Part shown: positions 26,214 through 40,039 of the stretch, piece by piece | How the letters are laid out: every line of letters starts with the position of its first letter | Numbering within the stretch: the stretch's first letter is position 1 | Assembly (NCBI RefSeq): GCF_001281265.1 | Contig: NZ_JXDB01000006.1 | Coordinates: forward strand, 1-64,000 | Direction of reading: 5' to 3' | Length of the DNA stretch: 64,000 nt | DNA from: Apilactobacillus kunkeei DSM 12361 = ATCC 700308 | Lineage (GTDB): Bacteria > Bacillota > Bacilli > Lactobacillales > Lactobacillaceae | Notes under the pieces: model-generated | The model's input: only the letters and a program-made list of their open reading frames with translations | What the model was told of the DNA's origin: nothing | Databases searched by the model: none | Translations under genes and position numbers: made by a program

Positions 26214-27048
26214 TATGACTTATTTTGAAGCCCAGAAGAGGGCTTCTTTTCTTATCTCCGAAAAAAATTTAGATGAGGAGACCGCCAAGCTATTCTTAAT
26301 GGAAATGTTTGGCTTCGATAATACCCACTTACTGTTGCATTATCGTGACGAAATGAAACAAGAAGACGTCAAAAGATACTTCGCTTGGATTGACCAATAT
26401 CTAAATGGCCAACCGGCTCAATACATCATCGGTGAGACTGATTTTTATGGTAATCGTTTTAAAGTCGATGATAGAGTCCTAATTCCGCGCCCCGAAACAG
26501 AGGAATTAGTAGAGTGGCTATTGACCGATTTTGCTGATCAAAAAGACCTAAAAGTTCTCGACATGGGAACTGGAAGTGGTGCAATTGCCATTTCCATTAG
26601 CAAGGAACATCCAGACTGGCAGGTAGATGCTGCTGACATCTCTGCAAAAGCCTTACAGGTAGCCGGTTTGAACAATGAAATGAACAAAACGAATGTTAGG
26701 TTCATCGAGAGTGACCTGTTCAACGCAATAACCGAAGATTATGACGTAATTATTAGTAATCCACCGTATATTTCCGAAGATGAAATCAATTATATGGATG
26801 AAAGTGTCATAGAACACGAACCAAAAGAAGCGTTATTTGCAAAAAATAATGGCTTATTTATGTATCAAAAAATCGCAGATTATATTAAAATAAAGAAGGA
26901 CGCTGTTCACGGCAGTTTATATCTTGAAATTGGATTTAAACAAACTGAAGCAGTAACCGAGATTTTTACCGAATCAATTCCAGGATGCGAAGTCACTAGT
27001 CGTAAAGACTTCTTTGGTAATCCAAGAATGATTCGAGTTAAGTATTAG
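26206..27048 (+). CDS. prmC: Release factor glutamine methyltransferase
   Basis: PrmC methylates the Gln of the GGQ motif in RF1/RF2. It has the N-terminal helical domain, substrate motif [16 protein letters not shown]-binding [11 protein letters not shown] and the catalytic NPPYISEDE. 280 residues. It starts at ATG 26206, overlapping prfA; GGAG lies 10 bp upstream inside prfA. An alternative start at ATG 26215 is possible. Confidence 0.95.
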   Translation: MTNMTYFEAQKRASFLISEKNLDEETAKLFLMEMFGFDNTHLLLHYRDEMKQEDVKRYFAWIDQYLNGQPAQYIIGETDFYGNRFKVDDRVLIPRPETEELVEWLLTDFADQKDLKVLDMGTGSGAIAISISKEHPDWQVDAADISAKALQVAGLNNEMNKTNVRFIESDLFNAITEDYDVIISNPPYISEDEINYMDESVIEHEPKEALFAKNNGLFMYQKIADYIKIKKDAVHGSLYLEIGFKQTEAVTEIFTESIPGCEVTSRKDFFGNPRMIRVKY

Positions 27049-27065
27049 GGGGGATGTATTTATAT

Positions 27066-28085
27066 ATGGACACAAAAATATATACTGCAGATGATTTAGC
27101 TGCAGCCGCTAAAGATATCGTCGATGGAAAGTTAGTTTCTTTCCCAACTGAAACGGTATACGGTTTAGGAGCAGATGCAACTAATGAAGATGCGGTTAAG
27201 CAAGTTTACGCGGCTAAAGGACGTCCAAGTGATAATCCTTTAATCGTCCATGTTGACGGCCCAGAAATGGTTGAAAGATACGCACAACCATTGTCTGATG
27301 AGGCAAAGAAGCTAATTAATACATTTTGGCCTGGACCATTAACTATTATTTTTAATTTGAAAGACAATGTATTATCTAAAACCGTTACCGGTGGATTAGA
27401 TACTGCAGCATTTAGAAACCCTAACAATGATGTAACGTTATCATTGATTAGAGAAGCAGGGGTACCAATTGTTGGTCCATCTGCTAACACATCTGGGAAA
27501 CCCAGTCCTACCTTGGCCAAGCATGTTTACCATGATTTAAAAGGGAAGATTGCTGGAATTCTAGATGACGGTGAATGCCAATATGGTGTTGAATCCACTG
27601 TCTTAGATATGTCGACTGATCAACCTGCCATTTTAAGACCAGGTGCTATTTCAGCTGAACAAATCGAAGAAATTATTAATAAACCAGTGCTAGATGAACG
27701 AGTACATCTATCTGATAGTCAAATTCCAAAGGCTCCAGGAATGAAGTACAAGCACTATGCACCATCAGCTCAAGTCTATATTGTCGATTCCACAAGCGAC
27801 TTCAAAGAAGCAGCCAAGTGGGCAGCAAAACAAGATCATACTGTCGGAGTCATGGCAACTGATACTGTTTTAAACGATATCGATTGGCCTGATAATGTTG
27901 AAACATTTTCATTAGGAGATACCGTCTTATCAGCAAGTCATGCTTTATTTGCAGGACTAAGACATTTTGACAATGAAGAAGAAGTAAAATCAATCTTGAC
28001 CCAAGGTTTTGCAAATCAAGGCATTGGTGAAGCATATATGAATAGATTGAACAAATCTGCTGGACAAAAACATTTTAATAAATAG
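27066..28085 (+). CDS. tsaC: Threonylcarbamoyl-AMP synthase (Sua5/YwlC)
   Basis: It makes threonylcarbamoyl-AMP for the t6A37 modification of ANN-decoding tRNAs. The N-terminal YrdC domain (SFPTETVYGLGADA, KGRPSDNPLIVH, PSANTSGKPSPT) is followed by the C-terminal Sua5 domain, including the linker PGMKYKHYAP. This makes it the long Sua5 type (339 residues), as in Bacillus YwlC, and not the short TsaC type. Two starts are possible; ATG 27066 is preferred, because ATG 27054 directly abuts the GGGGGG ribosome-binding stretch. Confidence 0.94.
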   Translation: MDTKIYTADDLAAAAKDIVDGKLVSFPTETVYGLGADATNEDAVKQVYAAKGRPSDNPLIVHVDGPEMVERYAQPLSDEAKKLINTFWPGPLTIIFNLKDNVLSKTVTGGLDTAAFRNPNNDVTLSLIREAGVPIVGPSANTSGKPSPTLAKHVYHDLKGKIAGILDDGECQYGVESTVLDMSTDQPAILRPGAISAEQIEEIINKPVLDERVHLSDSQIPKAPGMKYKHYAPSAQVYIVDSTSDFKEAAKWAAKQDHTVGVMATDTVLNDIDWPDNVETFSLGDTVLSASHALFAGLRHFDNEEEVKSILTQGFANQGIGEAYMNRLNKSAGQKHFNK

Positions 28086-28115
28086 TTACGTAACTTTTGA
28101 GGGGGCACTTCTGTC

Positions 28116-29357
28116 ATGAAATACGATTACCAAAATGAAGACAAAGAATTATGGGATGTAATTAAGAATGAACAAACTCGTCAAGAAAACACAATTGAAC
28201 TAATTGCGTCAGAAAACATTGCATCAAACGCTGTAATGGCTGCGCAAGGTTCTGTTTTAACTAACAAGTACGCCGAAGGATATCCTGGTAAGAGATACTA
28301 CGGTGGTTGTGAATTTGTAGATAAATCAGAAACATTAGCGATTGAACGTGCTAAGAAGTTATTTGGGGCTGAATATGTTAATGTTCAACCACATTCAGGT
28401 TCACAAGCTAATCAAGCTGTGTACTCAGCATTTTTGAAGCCTGGAGATAAGATTTTAGGGATGGATTTAAATGCTGGTGGTCACTTAACCCACGGTGCTA
28501 AGGTAAACTTCTCAGGTAAGATTTACCAATCATTCTCATACGGCCTAGATCCAAAGACTGAACGTCTTAACTACGATGATATCTTAGAAATTGCTAAGGA
28601 AGTTCAACCACAAATTATTGTTGCTGGTGCTTCAGCTTACAGCCGTATCATCGACTGGAACAAGTTCAGAGAAATTGCCGACGAAGTTGGCGCATACTTA
28701 ATGGTAGATATGGCCCACATTGCTGGACTAGTTGCTACCGGATTACATCCAAGTCCCATCGGAATTGCCGATGTCGTAACTACAACCACTCACAAGACTC
28801 TAAGAGGACCTCGTGGTGGAATGATTTTGTCTAACGAAAAATATGCTAAAAAGATTAATTCTGCAATGTTCCCAGGATCACAAGGTGGACCATTTGAACA
28901 CGTGATTGCTGGGAAGGCTGCTTGTTTTTTTGAAGACTTGCAACCAGCATTTACAGAATACTCAAAACAAGTTATTAAAAATGCAGCTGCTATGGCTGAC
29001 GAATTTAACAACAGTGATACTATCAAGGTGGTATCTGGTGGTACTGATAACCATTTGATGGTCTTAGACTTAACCAAGACTGAATTAAATGGGAAAGAAG
29101 CTCAAATCCTATTAGATTCACTTAAGATTACAACTAATAAGGAAGCAATTCCTGATGAGAAATTAAGTCCATTTGTTACAAGTGGATTAAGATTAGGAAC
29201 TCCTGCGATTACTTCTAGAGGGTTCGATGAAAAAGATTCACGTAAAGTTGCAAAGATGATAACACGCGCAATCGAACATCATAACGACGAAAATATTCTA
29301 AATGAAGTAAAAGAAGAAGTATCCCAATTAACCCATTCACATCCAATTTTTGATTAA
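28116..29357 (+). CDS. glyA: Serine hydroxymethyltransferase
   Basis: PLP enzyme interconverting serine and glycine and charging tetrahydrofolate with one-carbon units. The PLP lysine is in [15 protein letters not shown], and the N-terminal [11 protein letters not shown] and [11 protein letters not shown] motifs are intact. 413 residues, normal. GAGGGGG precedes the ATG. Conserved order with tsaC and upp. Confidence 0.97.
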   Translation: MKYDYQNEDKELWDVIKNEQTRQENTIELIASENIASNAVMAAQGSVLTNKYAEGYPGKRYYGGCEFVDKSETLAIERAKKLFGAEYVNVQPHSGSQANQAVYSAFLKPGDKILGMDLNAGGHLTHGAKVNFSGKIYQSFSYGLDPKTERLNYDDILEIAKEVQPQIIVAGASAYSRIIDWNKFREIADEVGAYLMVDMAHIAGLVATGLHPSPIGIADVVTTTTHKTLRGPRGGMILSNEKYAKKINSAMFPGSQGGPFEHVIAGKAACFFEDLQPAFTEYSKQVIKNAAAMADEFNNSDTIKVVSGGTDNHLMVLDLTKTELNGKEAQILLDSLKITTNKEAIPDEKLSPFVTSGLRLGTPAITSRGFDEKDSRKVAKMITRAIEHHNDENILNEVKEEVSQLTHSHPIFD

Positions 29358-29369
29358 AGGAGATCAATC

Positions 29370-30002
29370 ATGGGAAAATTTCAAGTAATGAATCATCCAT
29401 TGATTCAACACAAGCTAACGATTATTAGAAACGAAAATTGCGGAACAAGAGAATTTCGTGAAGTTGTAAATGAAATTGCTTCGTTATTAGCTTTCGAAGT
29501 TTCTAGGGACATGCCACTAGAAGACGTTGATATAAAAACTCCACAAGGTATCGCACACGCAAAGCAACTATCAGGTAAGAAGGTGGCTGTTGTGCCAATT
29601 CTTCGTGCTGGTATCGGGATGGTAGACGGTATCTTGGACCTAATCCCAGCCGCTAAGGTGGGACACATCGGTATGTACCGTGATGAAGAAACTTTAGAAC
29701 CACACGAATACTTTGTGAAATTACCAAGTGATATTGACAAACGTCAAATTTTTGTTGTTGATCCAATGCTTGCTACAGGTGGTTCCGCCATTATGGCAAT
29801 TGATGCTTTAATCAAGCGTGGTGTCGACGAAAGTAATATTAAATTTGTGTGCTTGGTAGCTGCTCCCGAAGGTGTGGAAGCACTTCAAAAAGCCCATGGT
29901 GATGTAGATATCTATACGGCTGCATTAGATGATCATTTAGAAAACGGTTACATTGTACCTGGATTAGGTGATGCCGGAGATCGTCTATTTGGGACTAAAT
30001 AA
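29370..30002 (+). CDS. upp: Uracil phosphoribosyltransferase
   Basis: Converts uracil and PRPP to UMP. The PRPP-binding motif [12 protein letters not shown] and the uracil-binding C-terminal [13 protein letters not shown] are present. 210 residues. AAGGAG lies before the ATG, 12 bp after glyA. A terminator follows directly, ending the block. Confidence 0.97.
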   Translation: MGKFQVMNHPLIQHKLTIIRNENCGTREFREVVNEIASLLAFEVSRDMPLEDVDIKTPQGIAHAKQLSGKKVAVVPILRAGIGMVDGILDLIPAAKVGHIGMYRDEETLEPHEYFVKLPSDIDKRQIFVVDPMLATGGSAIMAIDALIKRGVDESNIKFVCLVAAPEGVEALQKAHGDVDIYTAALDDHLENGYIVPGLGDAGDRLFGTK

Positions 30003-30005
30003 ATA

Positions 30006-30037
30006 AAAATCCATCGTCTTTTTGCGATGGATTTTTT
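30006..30037 (+). terminator. Terminator after upp
   Basis: AAAATCCATCG-tctttttg-CGATGGATTTTTTT. Confidence 0.9.
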
Positions 30038-30079
30038 TATTTATTCATAACTTTATACTAAAAGTCCAAGATACATTTT

Positions 30080-30106
30080 TTACAATTTGTAAAGCACAAA
30101 TTGTAA
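30080..30106. repeat. Perfect 11-bp inverted repeat upstream of the atp promoter
   Basis: TTACAATTTGT-aaagc-ACAAATTGTAA, about 35 bp upstream of the atp -35 box and 43 bp after the upp terminator. It could be a regulator site or a weak second terminator (five Ts follow). Confidence 0.75.
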
Positions 30107-30141
30107 TTTTTGTAAAAATTGTGTTAAATAACTATTTTATT

Positions 30142-30170
30142 TTGAAATGAAGCCTGAATGGTGGTACTAT
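30142..30170 (+). promoter_or_regulatory. Promoter of the atp operon
   Basis: TTGAAA (30142-30147), 17-bp spacer, TACTAT (30165-30170). About 100 bp of leader precedes atpB, with no atpI gene in it. Confidence 0.7.
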
Positions 30171-30275
30171 CTTATTGTATTTTGAAAGAGAAATACATCA
30201 TCTTAAGAGTTAAAACTATCATTAATGTAATGTTAATGTTTAGTGTGCTTAGGTTGCGAAAAGGGGTGATAATCT

Positions 30276-30992
30276 GTGAATGATCCAATATCCACATTTA
30301 AGCTATTTGGGCTTACTTTCAATATTGGAAATATGGTTTCCGTTACGGTTGCAGCGGTTTTTGTATTCTTATTCGTATTCATTTGTTCTAGAAAACTACA
30401 AGTGATTCCGTCAGGAAAGCAAAACTTGCTAGAAATGATTGTTGATTTCACCAATGGAATTGTTAACACTTCTGTTGAAGGTGCTAAAGCAAAGGTATAC
30501 GGCTTATTTGCTTTTGTACTATTCGTATTCATCTTCATTTCAAACCAAATGGGACTACTTTTCCAAATTGATTACAATGGGGTTGCTTATGTTAAAAGTC
30601 CAACGTCAGATCCAATCGTCACTTTGACATTGGCTGCTATCACGTTGGCATGGGCTCATTTCGCAGGAGTTTCAAAACTTGGATTCAAGGATTACTTCTC
30701 AAGTACATACTTGAAGCCATTTAAGTTATGGTTGCCATTGAATGTCTTCGAAGAGTTAGCTAACTTCTTAACTCTTGGTTTGCGTCTATATGGTAATATT
30801 TTCGCAGGTGAACTACTTCTTGGATTGCTATCTAAAATTGCACTTGGCTACGGTGTAATGGGATATGTCCCATCCGTACTTGTTGCAATGGTTTGGGAAG
30901 CATTCTCAATCTTTATCGGAAGTGTTCAAGCATTCGTATTTGTAACCTTAACATTCGTATACATTTCTCAAAAGATTCAACCTGAGGAATAA
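30276..30992 (+). CDS. atpB: F1Fo ATP synthase subunit a
   Basis: Membrane subunit forming the proton half-channels next to the c ring. The conserved helix with the essential Arg is LANFLTLGLRLYGNIFAGE, and the last helices (AFVFVTLTFVYISQK) are complete. 238 residues. It starts at GTG 30276, with AAAAGGGGTGAT upstream. It is the first gene of the operon; atpI, which comes first in Bacillus, is absent. Confidence 0.96.
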   Translation: MNDPISTFKLFGLTFNIGNMVSVTVAAVFVFLFVFICSRKLQVIPSGKQNLLEMIVDFTNGIVNTSVEGAKAKVYGLFAFVLFVFIFISNQMGLLFQIDYNGVAYVKSPTSDPIVTLTLAAITLAWAHFAGVSKLGFKDYFSSTYLKPFKLWLPLNVFEELANFLTLGLRLYGNIFAGELLLGLLSKIALGYGVMGYVPSVLVAMVWEAFSIFIGSVQAFVFVTLTFVYISQKIQPEE

Positions 30993-31007
30993 TTTTATTT
31001 ATTATAA

Positions 31008-31232
<225 letters not shown>

Positions 31233-31284
31233 TAATATAAAGGTAAAGTAATTCTTCTATTCTCAATTAAGGAGGTGTCAATAG

Positions 31285-31810
31285 ATGCTTTCACATTCAT
31301 TATTGCCAACTGTCGCTGTGACTGATGGTGGTGGATTGTATTACGGTAACATGATCTTTACAGCTCTTGTTTTCATCATTTTGATGATTCTTATCATGAA
31401 ATTCGCATGGAAACCATTATCAGAAATGATGGAAAAACGTGCTAATAAGATTGCCGATGACATCAATTCTGCAGAAAAGTCACGTAAGGACGCTGAAGAT
31501 TTAGCAAAGCAACGTGAAGACGCCTTGGCAAAATCTAGAGAAGATGCAACTGACATTATTAATAATGCTAAGCAATCTGCTCAAGTACAAAGTGACCAAA
31601 TTATCACAACTGCAAGAAACGATGCTCAAAGTATCAAGACTTCTGCTCAAAAAGATATTGAACAAGAACGTAAAGATGCTTTAGCAAACACCAAAAATGA
31701 TGTGGCTAATTTATCTATTGAAATTGCTTCTAAGATCATTCAAAAAGAATTAAAAGCTGACGATCAAAAGGCATTGATTGATTCTTATATTGAAGGGTTG
31801 GGGAAGCAAG

Positions 31811-31821
<11 letters not shown>
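31285..31821 (+). CDS. atpF: F1Fo ATP synthase subunit b
   Basis: Peripheral stalk. One N-terminal membrane helix (GNMIFTALVFIILMILIMKFAW) followed by a long charged coiled coil (residues 40-160, many Ala, Lys, Glu). 178 residues. It starts at ATG 31285 after AAGGAGGTGTC and overlaps atpH by 11 bp. Confidence 0.95.
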
Positions 31822-33914
<2,093 letters not shown>

Positions 33915-33935
33915 CTTGAAGGATGGTGAGAACTA

Positions 33936-34838
33936 ATGGCTGAATCTATTAATGATGTTAAACATCGTATTGCATCAACCAGAAATACACGTCAAATTAC
34001 TACTGCTATGCAAATGGTTTCAACTGCGAAGTTAAATCGTATTCAAAAGCATACCAGTAATTATGAGGAATATGTTTCTCGTGTTAAGGCTGTTGTAATG
34101 CATTTAGCTCAGTCTCATTTGTTAGACAAAATTAATTCCTCAAGTAATGCGTCTGACCACAAGTCTGGTAAGACAGCATACCTAGTTATTACATCTGATC
34201 GTGGAATGGTAGGAAGTTACAACAGTAATGTGATTAGAGAAACTAATAACTTTATTGAAGAACACACTCCAAATCCTGATGATTACATGATTTTAGCTGT
34301 AGGTGGAAATGGTGCTGACTTTTATAAGAACCGTAATGTAAACGTGGCTTATGAATATCGTGGCGTTTCTGATATTCCTACTTTCGCTGAAGTTAGAGAA
34401 ATCGTTAAGACTGCAAACTCAATGTTTGAAGATGGTGTGTTTGACAAGTTATACGTTTGCTACACACACTTTGTTAACCGTATTTCTTCAACTTTTAGAG
34501 CTGAAAAAATGCTACCAATGGATAGCGAAGCATTTGAAGAAGAATCAAGCAAAGATATTAAGGCACATGATTTTAGTGCTGAATACGAAATTGAACCAGA
34601 TGAATCAGCTGTGTTGAAGGTTGTATTACCCCAATACGCACAAAGTTTAGTATTTGGAGCAATCCTTGATGCTAAGACTTCAGAACATTCATCAAGTTCA
34701 ACTGCTATGCAATCTGCTTCAGACAATGCATCAGATCTTATTTCTAGATTAGAACTACAATATAACCGTGCAAGACAAGCTGCTATTACTACCGAAATCA
34801 CTGAAATTGTCGGTGGTCAAGAAGCTTTGAAGCACTAA
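33936..34838 (+). CDS. atpG: F1Fo ATP synthase subunit gamma
   Basis: Central rotor shaft. N-terminal helix ([20 protein letters not shown]) and C-terminal helix ([20 protein letters not shown]-like text, here [19 protein letters not shown]) form the coiled coil; [13 protein letters not shown] is conserved, with Met where Leu is usual. 300 residues. Between atpA and atpD as expected. Confidence 0.97.
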   Translation: MAESINDVKHRIASTRNTRQITTAMQMVSTAKLNRIQKHTSNYEEYVSRVKAVVMHLAQSHLLDKINSSSNASDHKSGKTAYLVITSDRGMVGSYNSNVIRETNNFIEEHTPNPDDYMILAVGGNGADFYKNRNVNVAYEYRGVSDIPTFAEVREIVKTANSMFEDGVFDKLYVCYTHFVNRISSTFRAEKMLPMDSEAFEEESSKDIKAHDFSAEYEIEPDESAVLKVVLPQYAQSLVFGAILDAKTSEHSSSSTAMQSASDNASDLISRLELQYNRARQAAITTEITEIVGGQEALKH

Positions 34839-34843
34839 TATGA

Positions 34844-36268
<1,425 letters not shown>

Positions 36269-36280
36269 GGAGGGTTCTAA

Positions 36281-36703
36281 TTGGCTGATAACAACTCAGT
36301 ATTAACCGTTAGTATCGTTACTCCTGATGGTAAGGTATATGAACGTGAAGATGCTCGCTTGGTTATTGTTAGAACCAAGAGTGGTCAATTAGGAATTATG
36401 CCTAATCATGTTCCCGTAATAGCTTCATTGGAAGTTGACGAAGTAAAAGTAAAATCCGGTTCAGATGTAGATGAAATTGCTGTTAACGGTGGTTTCGTTG
36501 AATTTTCAAACAATAACTTAACTGTTATTGCTGATAGTGCCGAAAAGCAAGGGGATATCGACGTTGATCGTGCCGCTGCTGCGAGAGACCGTGCTCAAAA
36601 AGCATTGGAAATCGCTAGACAAAAGCATGATAACCAAGAAATCCTAAGAAACCAAGTTGCTTTGAGAAGAGCTATTAACCGAATTCATGTTGCTAAACAT
36701 TAA
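36281..36703 (+). CDS. atpC: F1Fo ATP synthase subunit epsilon
   Basis: Small rotor subunit and inhibitor. N-terminal beta sandwich (LTVSIVTPDGKVYERED, KSGQLGIMPNHVPV) and a C-terminal helical hairpin (DRAAAARDRAQKALEIARQ). 140 residues. It starts at TTG 36281, with AAGGAGGG upstream. The terminator follows. Confidence 0.95.
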   Translation: MADNNSVLTVSIVTPDGKVYEREDARLVIVRTKSGQLGIMPNHVPVIASLEVDEVKVKSGSDVDEIAVNGGFVEFSNNNLTVIADSAEKQGDIDVDRAAAARDRAQKALEIARQKHDNQEILRNQVALRRAINRIHVAKH

Positions 36704-36708
36704 GAAAG

Positions 36709-36738
36709 AGGTCTGCATTTTTTTGCAGACCTTTTTTT
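36709..36738 (+). terminator. Terminator of the atp operon
   Basis: AGGTCTGCA-ttttttt-TGCAGACCT followed by a T run. Confidence 0.9.
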
Positions 36739-36835
36739 ATACATAAATAAAAAACAAATTAATAAATACTTAGTAAAGATTAGAAAGACAAAAAGCTTTT
36801 TTTATGTTATAGTTGCTATAAAGAATGGAGATATT

Positions 36836-37051
36836 ATGGAATCATCAAATATTAATTCTTTCTTAGATTTAGCTGTCCAATTATTTTTTATTGGATTAGC
36901 TTTTTGGAGTTTAAATGATATTCATCTAGAAAGATATGTCAAAATGCACATTAATCAGTACCGAATTTTAATAATTCTATTATCTATCTGTATTGGATAT
37001 GTGTCGGGATCTTTCTTTATATGGATAATAAACATTACAATAAATCATTAA
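36836..37051 (+). CDS. DUF1146 family membrane protein (YwzB-like)
   Basis: A 71-residue protein with two membrane helices ([16 protein letters not shown] and [21 protein letters not shown]) and the central basic segment [12 protein letters not shown], typical of DUF1146. The gene sits between atpC and murA, as ywzB does in Bacillus. Function unknown. GGAGAT precedes the ATG, and a TATAGT-type -10 lies about 20 bp upstream. It is probably co-transcribed with murA, which starts 25 bp later. Confidence 0.88.
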   Translation: MESSNINSFLDLAVQLFFIGLAFWSLNDIHLERYVKMHINQYRILIILLSICIGYVSGSFFIWIINITINH

Positions 37052-37076
37052 AATTGAAATTACTGGAGGGTTACCA

Positions 37077-38384
37077 GTGGATAAAATCGTGATTAAGGGA
37101 GGCCAACGCCTTACCGGTAACGTCCACATTGAAGGTGCAAAAAATGCTGTCCTACCAATAATGGCTGCTACTATTTTAGCCAGTGAAGGAAAAACAGTTT
37201 TAAACAACGTACCACTATTATCAGACGTATATACAATGGAAGAAGTTTTACGCTTCTTGAATTTAAAAGTTGACTTTAATACTAATGAGAATCAAATGAG
37301 TTTTGATGCTACCAACCAAATCTCATACGAAGCTCCATTAGAATATGTTTCAAAGATGAGAGCATCAATCGTAGTAATGGGTCCACTATTGGCCAGATTA
37401 GGTCATGCTAAGGTTGCATTGCCAGGTGGATGTGCAATTGGTTCGCGTCCAATTGATATTCACTTGAAAGGTTTTGAAGCACTAGGTGCCAAAATCGAAC
37501 AACACGATGGATACGTTGAAGCTTTTGCTGAAGACGGTTTAAAGGGTGCCGAAATTTACATGGACTTCCCAAGTGTTGGTGCTACTCAAAATATTATGAT
37601 GGCTGCCACATTAGCAGAAGGCCAAACCATCATCGAAAATGTTGCTCAAGAACCTGAAATCGTTGACTTAGCTAACATCTTAAATGCGATGGGTGCTAAT
37701 GTTATGGGAGCAGGTACAAGCAAGATTAAGATTAAGGGTGTAAGTAAGTTACACGGTGTAGATCACAGTGTACTACAAGACCGTATTGAAGCAGGTACTT
37801 TTATGGTTGCTGCTGCTTTGACACGCGGTAACATTTTGATCGAAGATGCAGAAGCATCATACAATCAACCATTAATCGCTAAAATGCAAGAAATGGGTGT
37901 TACTGTTAAGGAAGAACCTAATGGAATCCGTGTGATTGGTCCAGACGAATTAAAGCCTGTTGACGTAAAGACACTCCCATATCCAGGTTTTCCAACAGAT
38001 ATGCAACCTCAAATGACTGTTTTACAATTAGCTGCTCAAGGTAGTAGTTTATTGACTGAAACAGTGTTTGAAAATCGTTTTATGCACTTGGATGAATTAG
38101 CTAGAATGAACGCCAAGTTTAGAATTAACGGTAAGAGTGTGGTCTTAAACGGACCAACTAAGTTTAGCGGAGCGGAAGTAGCTGCAACTGATTTGAGAGC
38201 TGCTGCAGCACTCGTTCTTGCTGGATTAGTTGCTGACGGCATTACAATCGTTAGAAACCTAAAATATTTAGATCGAGGATATTACGATTTTCATGTTAAG
38301 TTAGCTAAATTGGGTGCTGACATTAAGAGAGTTAACATGAAAGATGATGAAGAAATTTTCATTAGTAAAACTTCGCAAGAATAA
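37077..38384 (+). CDS. murA: UDP-N-acetylglucosamine 1-carboxyvinyltransferase
   Basis: First committed step of peptidoglycan synthesis: transfers enolpyruvate from PEP to UDP-GlcNAc. The catalytic Cys119 is in [13 protein letters not shown], so the enzyme is of the fosfomycin-sensitive Cys type. The N-terminal [21 protein letters not shown] motif is intact. 435 residues. It starts at GTG 37077, with GGAGGG 10 bp upstream. Confidence 0.96.
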   Translation: MDKIVIKGGQRLTGNVHIEGAKNAVLPIMAATILASEGKTVLNNVPLLSDVYTMEEVLRFLNLKVDFNTNENQMSFDATNQISYEAPLEYVSKMRASIVVMGPLLARLGHAKVALPGGCAIGSRPIDIHLKGFEALGAKIEQHDGYVEAFAEDGLKGAEIYMDFPSVGATQNIMMAATLAEGQTIIENVAQEPEIVDLANILNAMGANVMGAGTSKIKIKGVSKLHGVDHSVLQDRIEAGTFMVAAALTRGNILIEDAEASYNQPLIAKMQEMGVTVKEEPNGIRVIGPDELKPVDVKTLPYPGFPTDMQPQMTVLQLAAQGSSLLTETVFENRFMHLDELARMNAKFRINGKSVVLNGPTKFSGAEVAATDLRAAAALVLAGLVADGITIVRNLKYLDRGYYDFHVKLAKLGADIKRVNMKDDEEIFISKTSQE

Positions 38385-38406
38385 AATTAATTATAGAGCG
38401 ATATGA

Positions 38407-38412
38407 TATAAT
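38407..38412 (+). promoter_or_regulatory. -10 element of mbl
   Basis: Extended -10 TGATATAAT (38404-38412), 37 bp before the ATG. No clear -35. Confidence 0.5.
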
Positions 38413-38448
38413 ATTTAATACATGAGTTAACTCAGGAGGAAGAGAGAA

Positions 38449-39444
38449 ATGGTAAAAGATATCGGCATTGACTTAGGTACTGCTAATGTTTTGATTTACG
38501 TAACTGGGAAAGGAATCGTGCTAAACGAACCATCAGTAGTTGCGGTAGATATTAAAACAAACAAGTTGTTAGCAGTTGGTTCTGAAGCATACAGAATGGT
38601 TGGTAGAACACCAAGTAACATTCGTGCAATCAGACCACTAAAAGAAGGAGTTATTTCAGATTTTGATGTAACTGAAAAGATGCTTACATACTTTATCAAT
38701 AAGTTAAGTGTTAAGGGCTTTATGTCAAAGCCTAAGACCATGATTTGTGCTCCAACAAACATTACTAACATCGAAAGAAAAGCAATTATCCAAGCTGCTG
38801 AAAAATCCGGTGGTGGTAAAGTTTACATCGAAGAAGAACCTAAAGTTGCTGCAATTGGTGCTGGAATGAACATTTTCCAACCAAAAGGAAACATGGTAAT
38901 TGATATGGGTGGTGGAACATCTGACATTGCCGTGTTATCATTAGGTGATATCGTTGCAAGTAAGTCAATTCGTGTAGCTGGTGATGTAATGAACACAGAT
39001 ATTGTTTCTTACATAAAGGACAAACACGGATTGGTTATTGGAGAACATACTGCTGAAAAGATTAAGATTACCATCGGTACTGCAGACCCTAATGAAACTG
39101 ATGTTAAGGAAATGGAAGTACGTGGTAGAGATGTTCTTGGTGGAATGCCTAGATCTATTACTTTAAACAGTAAGGAAGTTCAAAAGGCAATTGAAGATAC
39201 AGTAAATCAAATCATTGATGCTGCTAAGGATGTCTTAGAAGTAGTTCCTCCTGAATTAGCTTCTGATATTGTGGATAGAGGAATTATTTTAACAGGTGGT
39301 GGTGCCTTATTAAGAGGAATCGACCATGCCATTTCAAAAGAATTAACTGTGCCAGTGTTAATTTCTGAAAGTCCTCTAGATAATGTTGCTAAGGGTGCAG
39401 GTGCATTACTTGAACATATCAACAAACAAGAAAGCAAAAAATAA
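38449..39444 (+). CDS. mbl: MreB-family actin homologue Mbl
   Basis: Bacterial actin that guides sidewall peptidoglycan synthesis. Nucleotide-binding motifs: phosphate 1 ([15 protein letters not shown]), phosphate 2 (VIDMGGGTSDIAVLS), adenosine ([13 protein letters not shown]). I assign Mbl, and not MreB, because it follows murA as in Bacillus and because a second paralogue sits upstream of mreC at 62371. 331 residues. AGGAGG lies before the ATG. Confidence 0.93.
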   Translation: MVKDIGIDLGTANVLIYVTGKGIVLNEPSVVAVDIKTNKLLAVGSEAYRMVGRTPSNIRAIRPLKEGVISDFDVTEKMLTYFINKLSVKGFMSKPKTMICAPTNITNIERKAIIQAAEKSGGGKVYIEEEPKVAAIGAGMNIFQPKGNMVIDMGGGTSDIAVLSLGDIVASKSIRVAGDVMNTDIVSYIKDKHGLVIGEHTAEKIKITIGTADPNETDVKEMEVRGRDVLGGMPRSITLNSKEVQKAIEDTVNQIIDAAKDVLEVVPPELASDIVDRGIILTGGGALLRGIDHAISKELTVPVLISESPLDNVAKGAGALLEHINKQESKK

Positions 39445-39470
39445 AGATTAATATAAGAAAGTGATAACTG

Positions 39471-39746
39471 ATGAGAAAGTTTCTGATAAAATTGGTGATG
39501 GGATATAAACGATTTATTTCACCACTATTACCGGCCTCTTGTCGTTATTATCCGACATGTTCTACTTATATGATCGATGCTGTCAGAAAGCACGGAGCAT
39601 TATTAGGTTTTGTAATGGGGTGTGCACGGATTTTACGTTGTCATCCTTTTGTCAAAGGTGGTTATGATCCGGTTTCTGATCATTTTACTATTTTTAGAAA
39701 TAAGAGGGCGTCGAAAGATTATCGACGTTCTATGAATTTAAAGTAG
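39471..39746 (+). CDS. yidD: Membrane protein insertion efficiency factor
   Basis: A 91-residue YidD protein. It has an amphipathic N-terminal helix, the hallmark [22 protein letters not shown] and [16 protein letters not shown]. It assists YidC in membrane insertion. It lies 26 bp after mbl. A hairpin with T run (AGTCGAT...ATCGACT-type, 39745-39778) follows the stop codon, and the next gene's AGGAGG site is just beyond it. Confidence 0.95.
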   Translation: MRKFLIKLVMGYKRFISPLLPASCRYYPTCSTYMIDAVRKHGALLGFVMGCARILRCHPFVKGGYDPVSDHFTIFRNKRASKDYRRSMNLK

Positions 39747-39792
39747 TCGATCAAATATTTGAATCGACTACTTTTATTTTTAGGAGGACAAA

Positions 39793-40017
39793 ATGTCAAA
39801 GGGAAAGAAAAATATTGAAGTTACTTTAGATACAAAGAACGTGAACGGCGAAGAACGCGAAGTTCTTTTTGTTGGGAAGCAAGAAGTGGGCTTTATTCGT
39901 CAAGTTGATGAAGAAAAGTTTGAAGCTGTTTTTGATGAAGATAATGTATTTAAAGCCAAATCCTTAGACGAAGGAATCGAATTATTAATTAGCCAATACA
40001 ACTTGCACAAGGGCTAA
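39793..40017 (+). CDS. DUF2969 family protein
   Basis: A 74-residue acidic protein matching DUF2969, found almost only in Lactobacillales and usually upstream of rodA. It reads as a basic start (MSKGKKNIEV), then NGEEREVLFVGKQEVGFI, with an LDEGIELLI helix at the end. Function unknown. Strong AGGAGG before the ATG; it lies 22 bp before rodA. Confidence 0.88.
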   Translation: MSKGKKNIEVTLDTKNVNGEEREVLFVGKQEVGFIRQVDEEKFEAVFDEDNVFKAKSLDEGIELLISQYNLHKG

Positions 40018-40039
40018 AATGATTTAGAGGTGATTTGCA

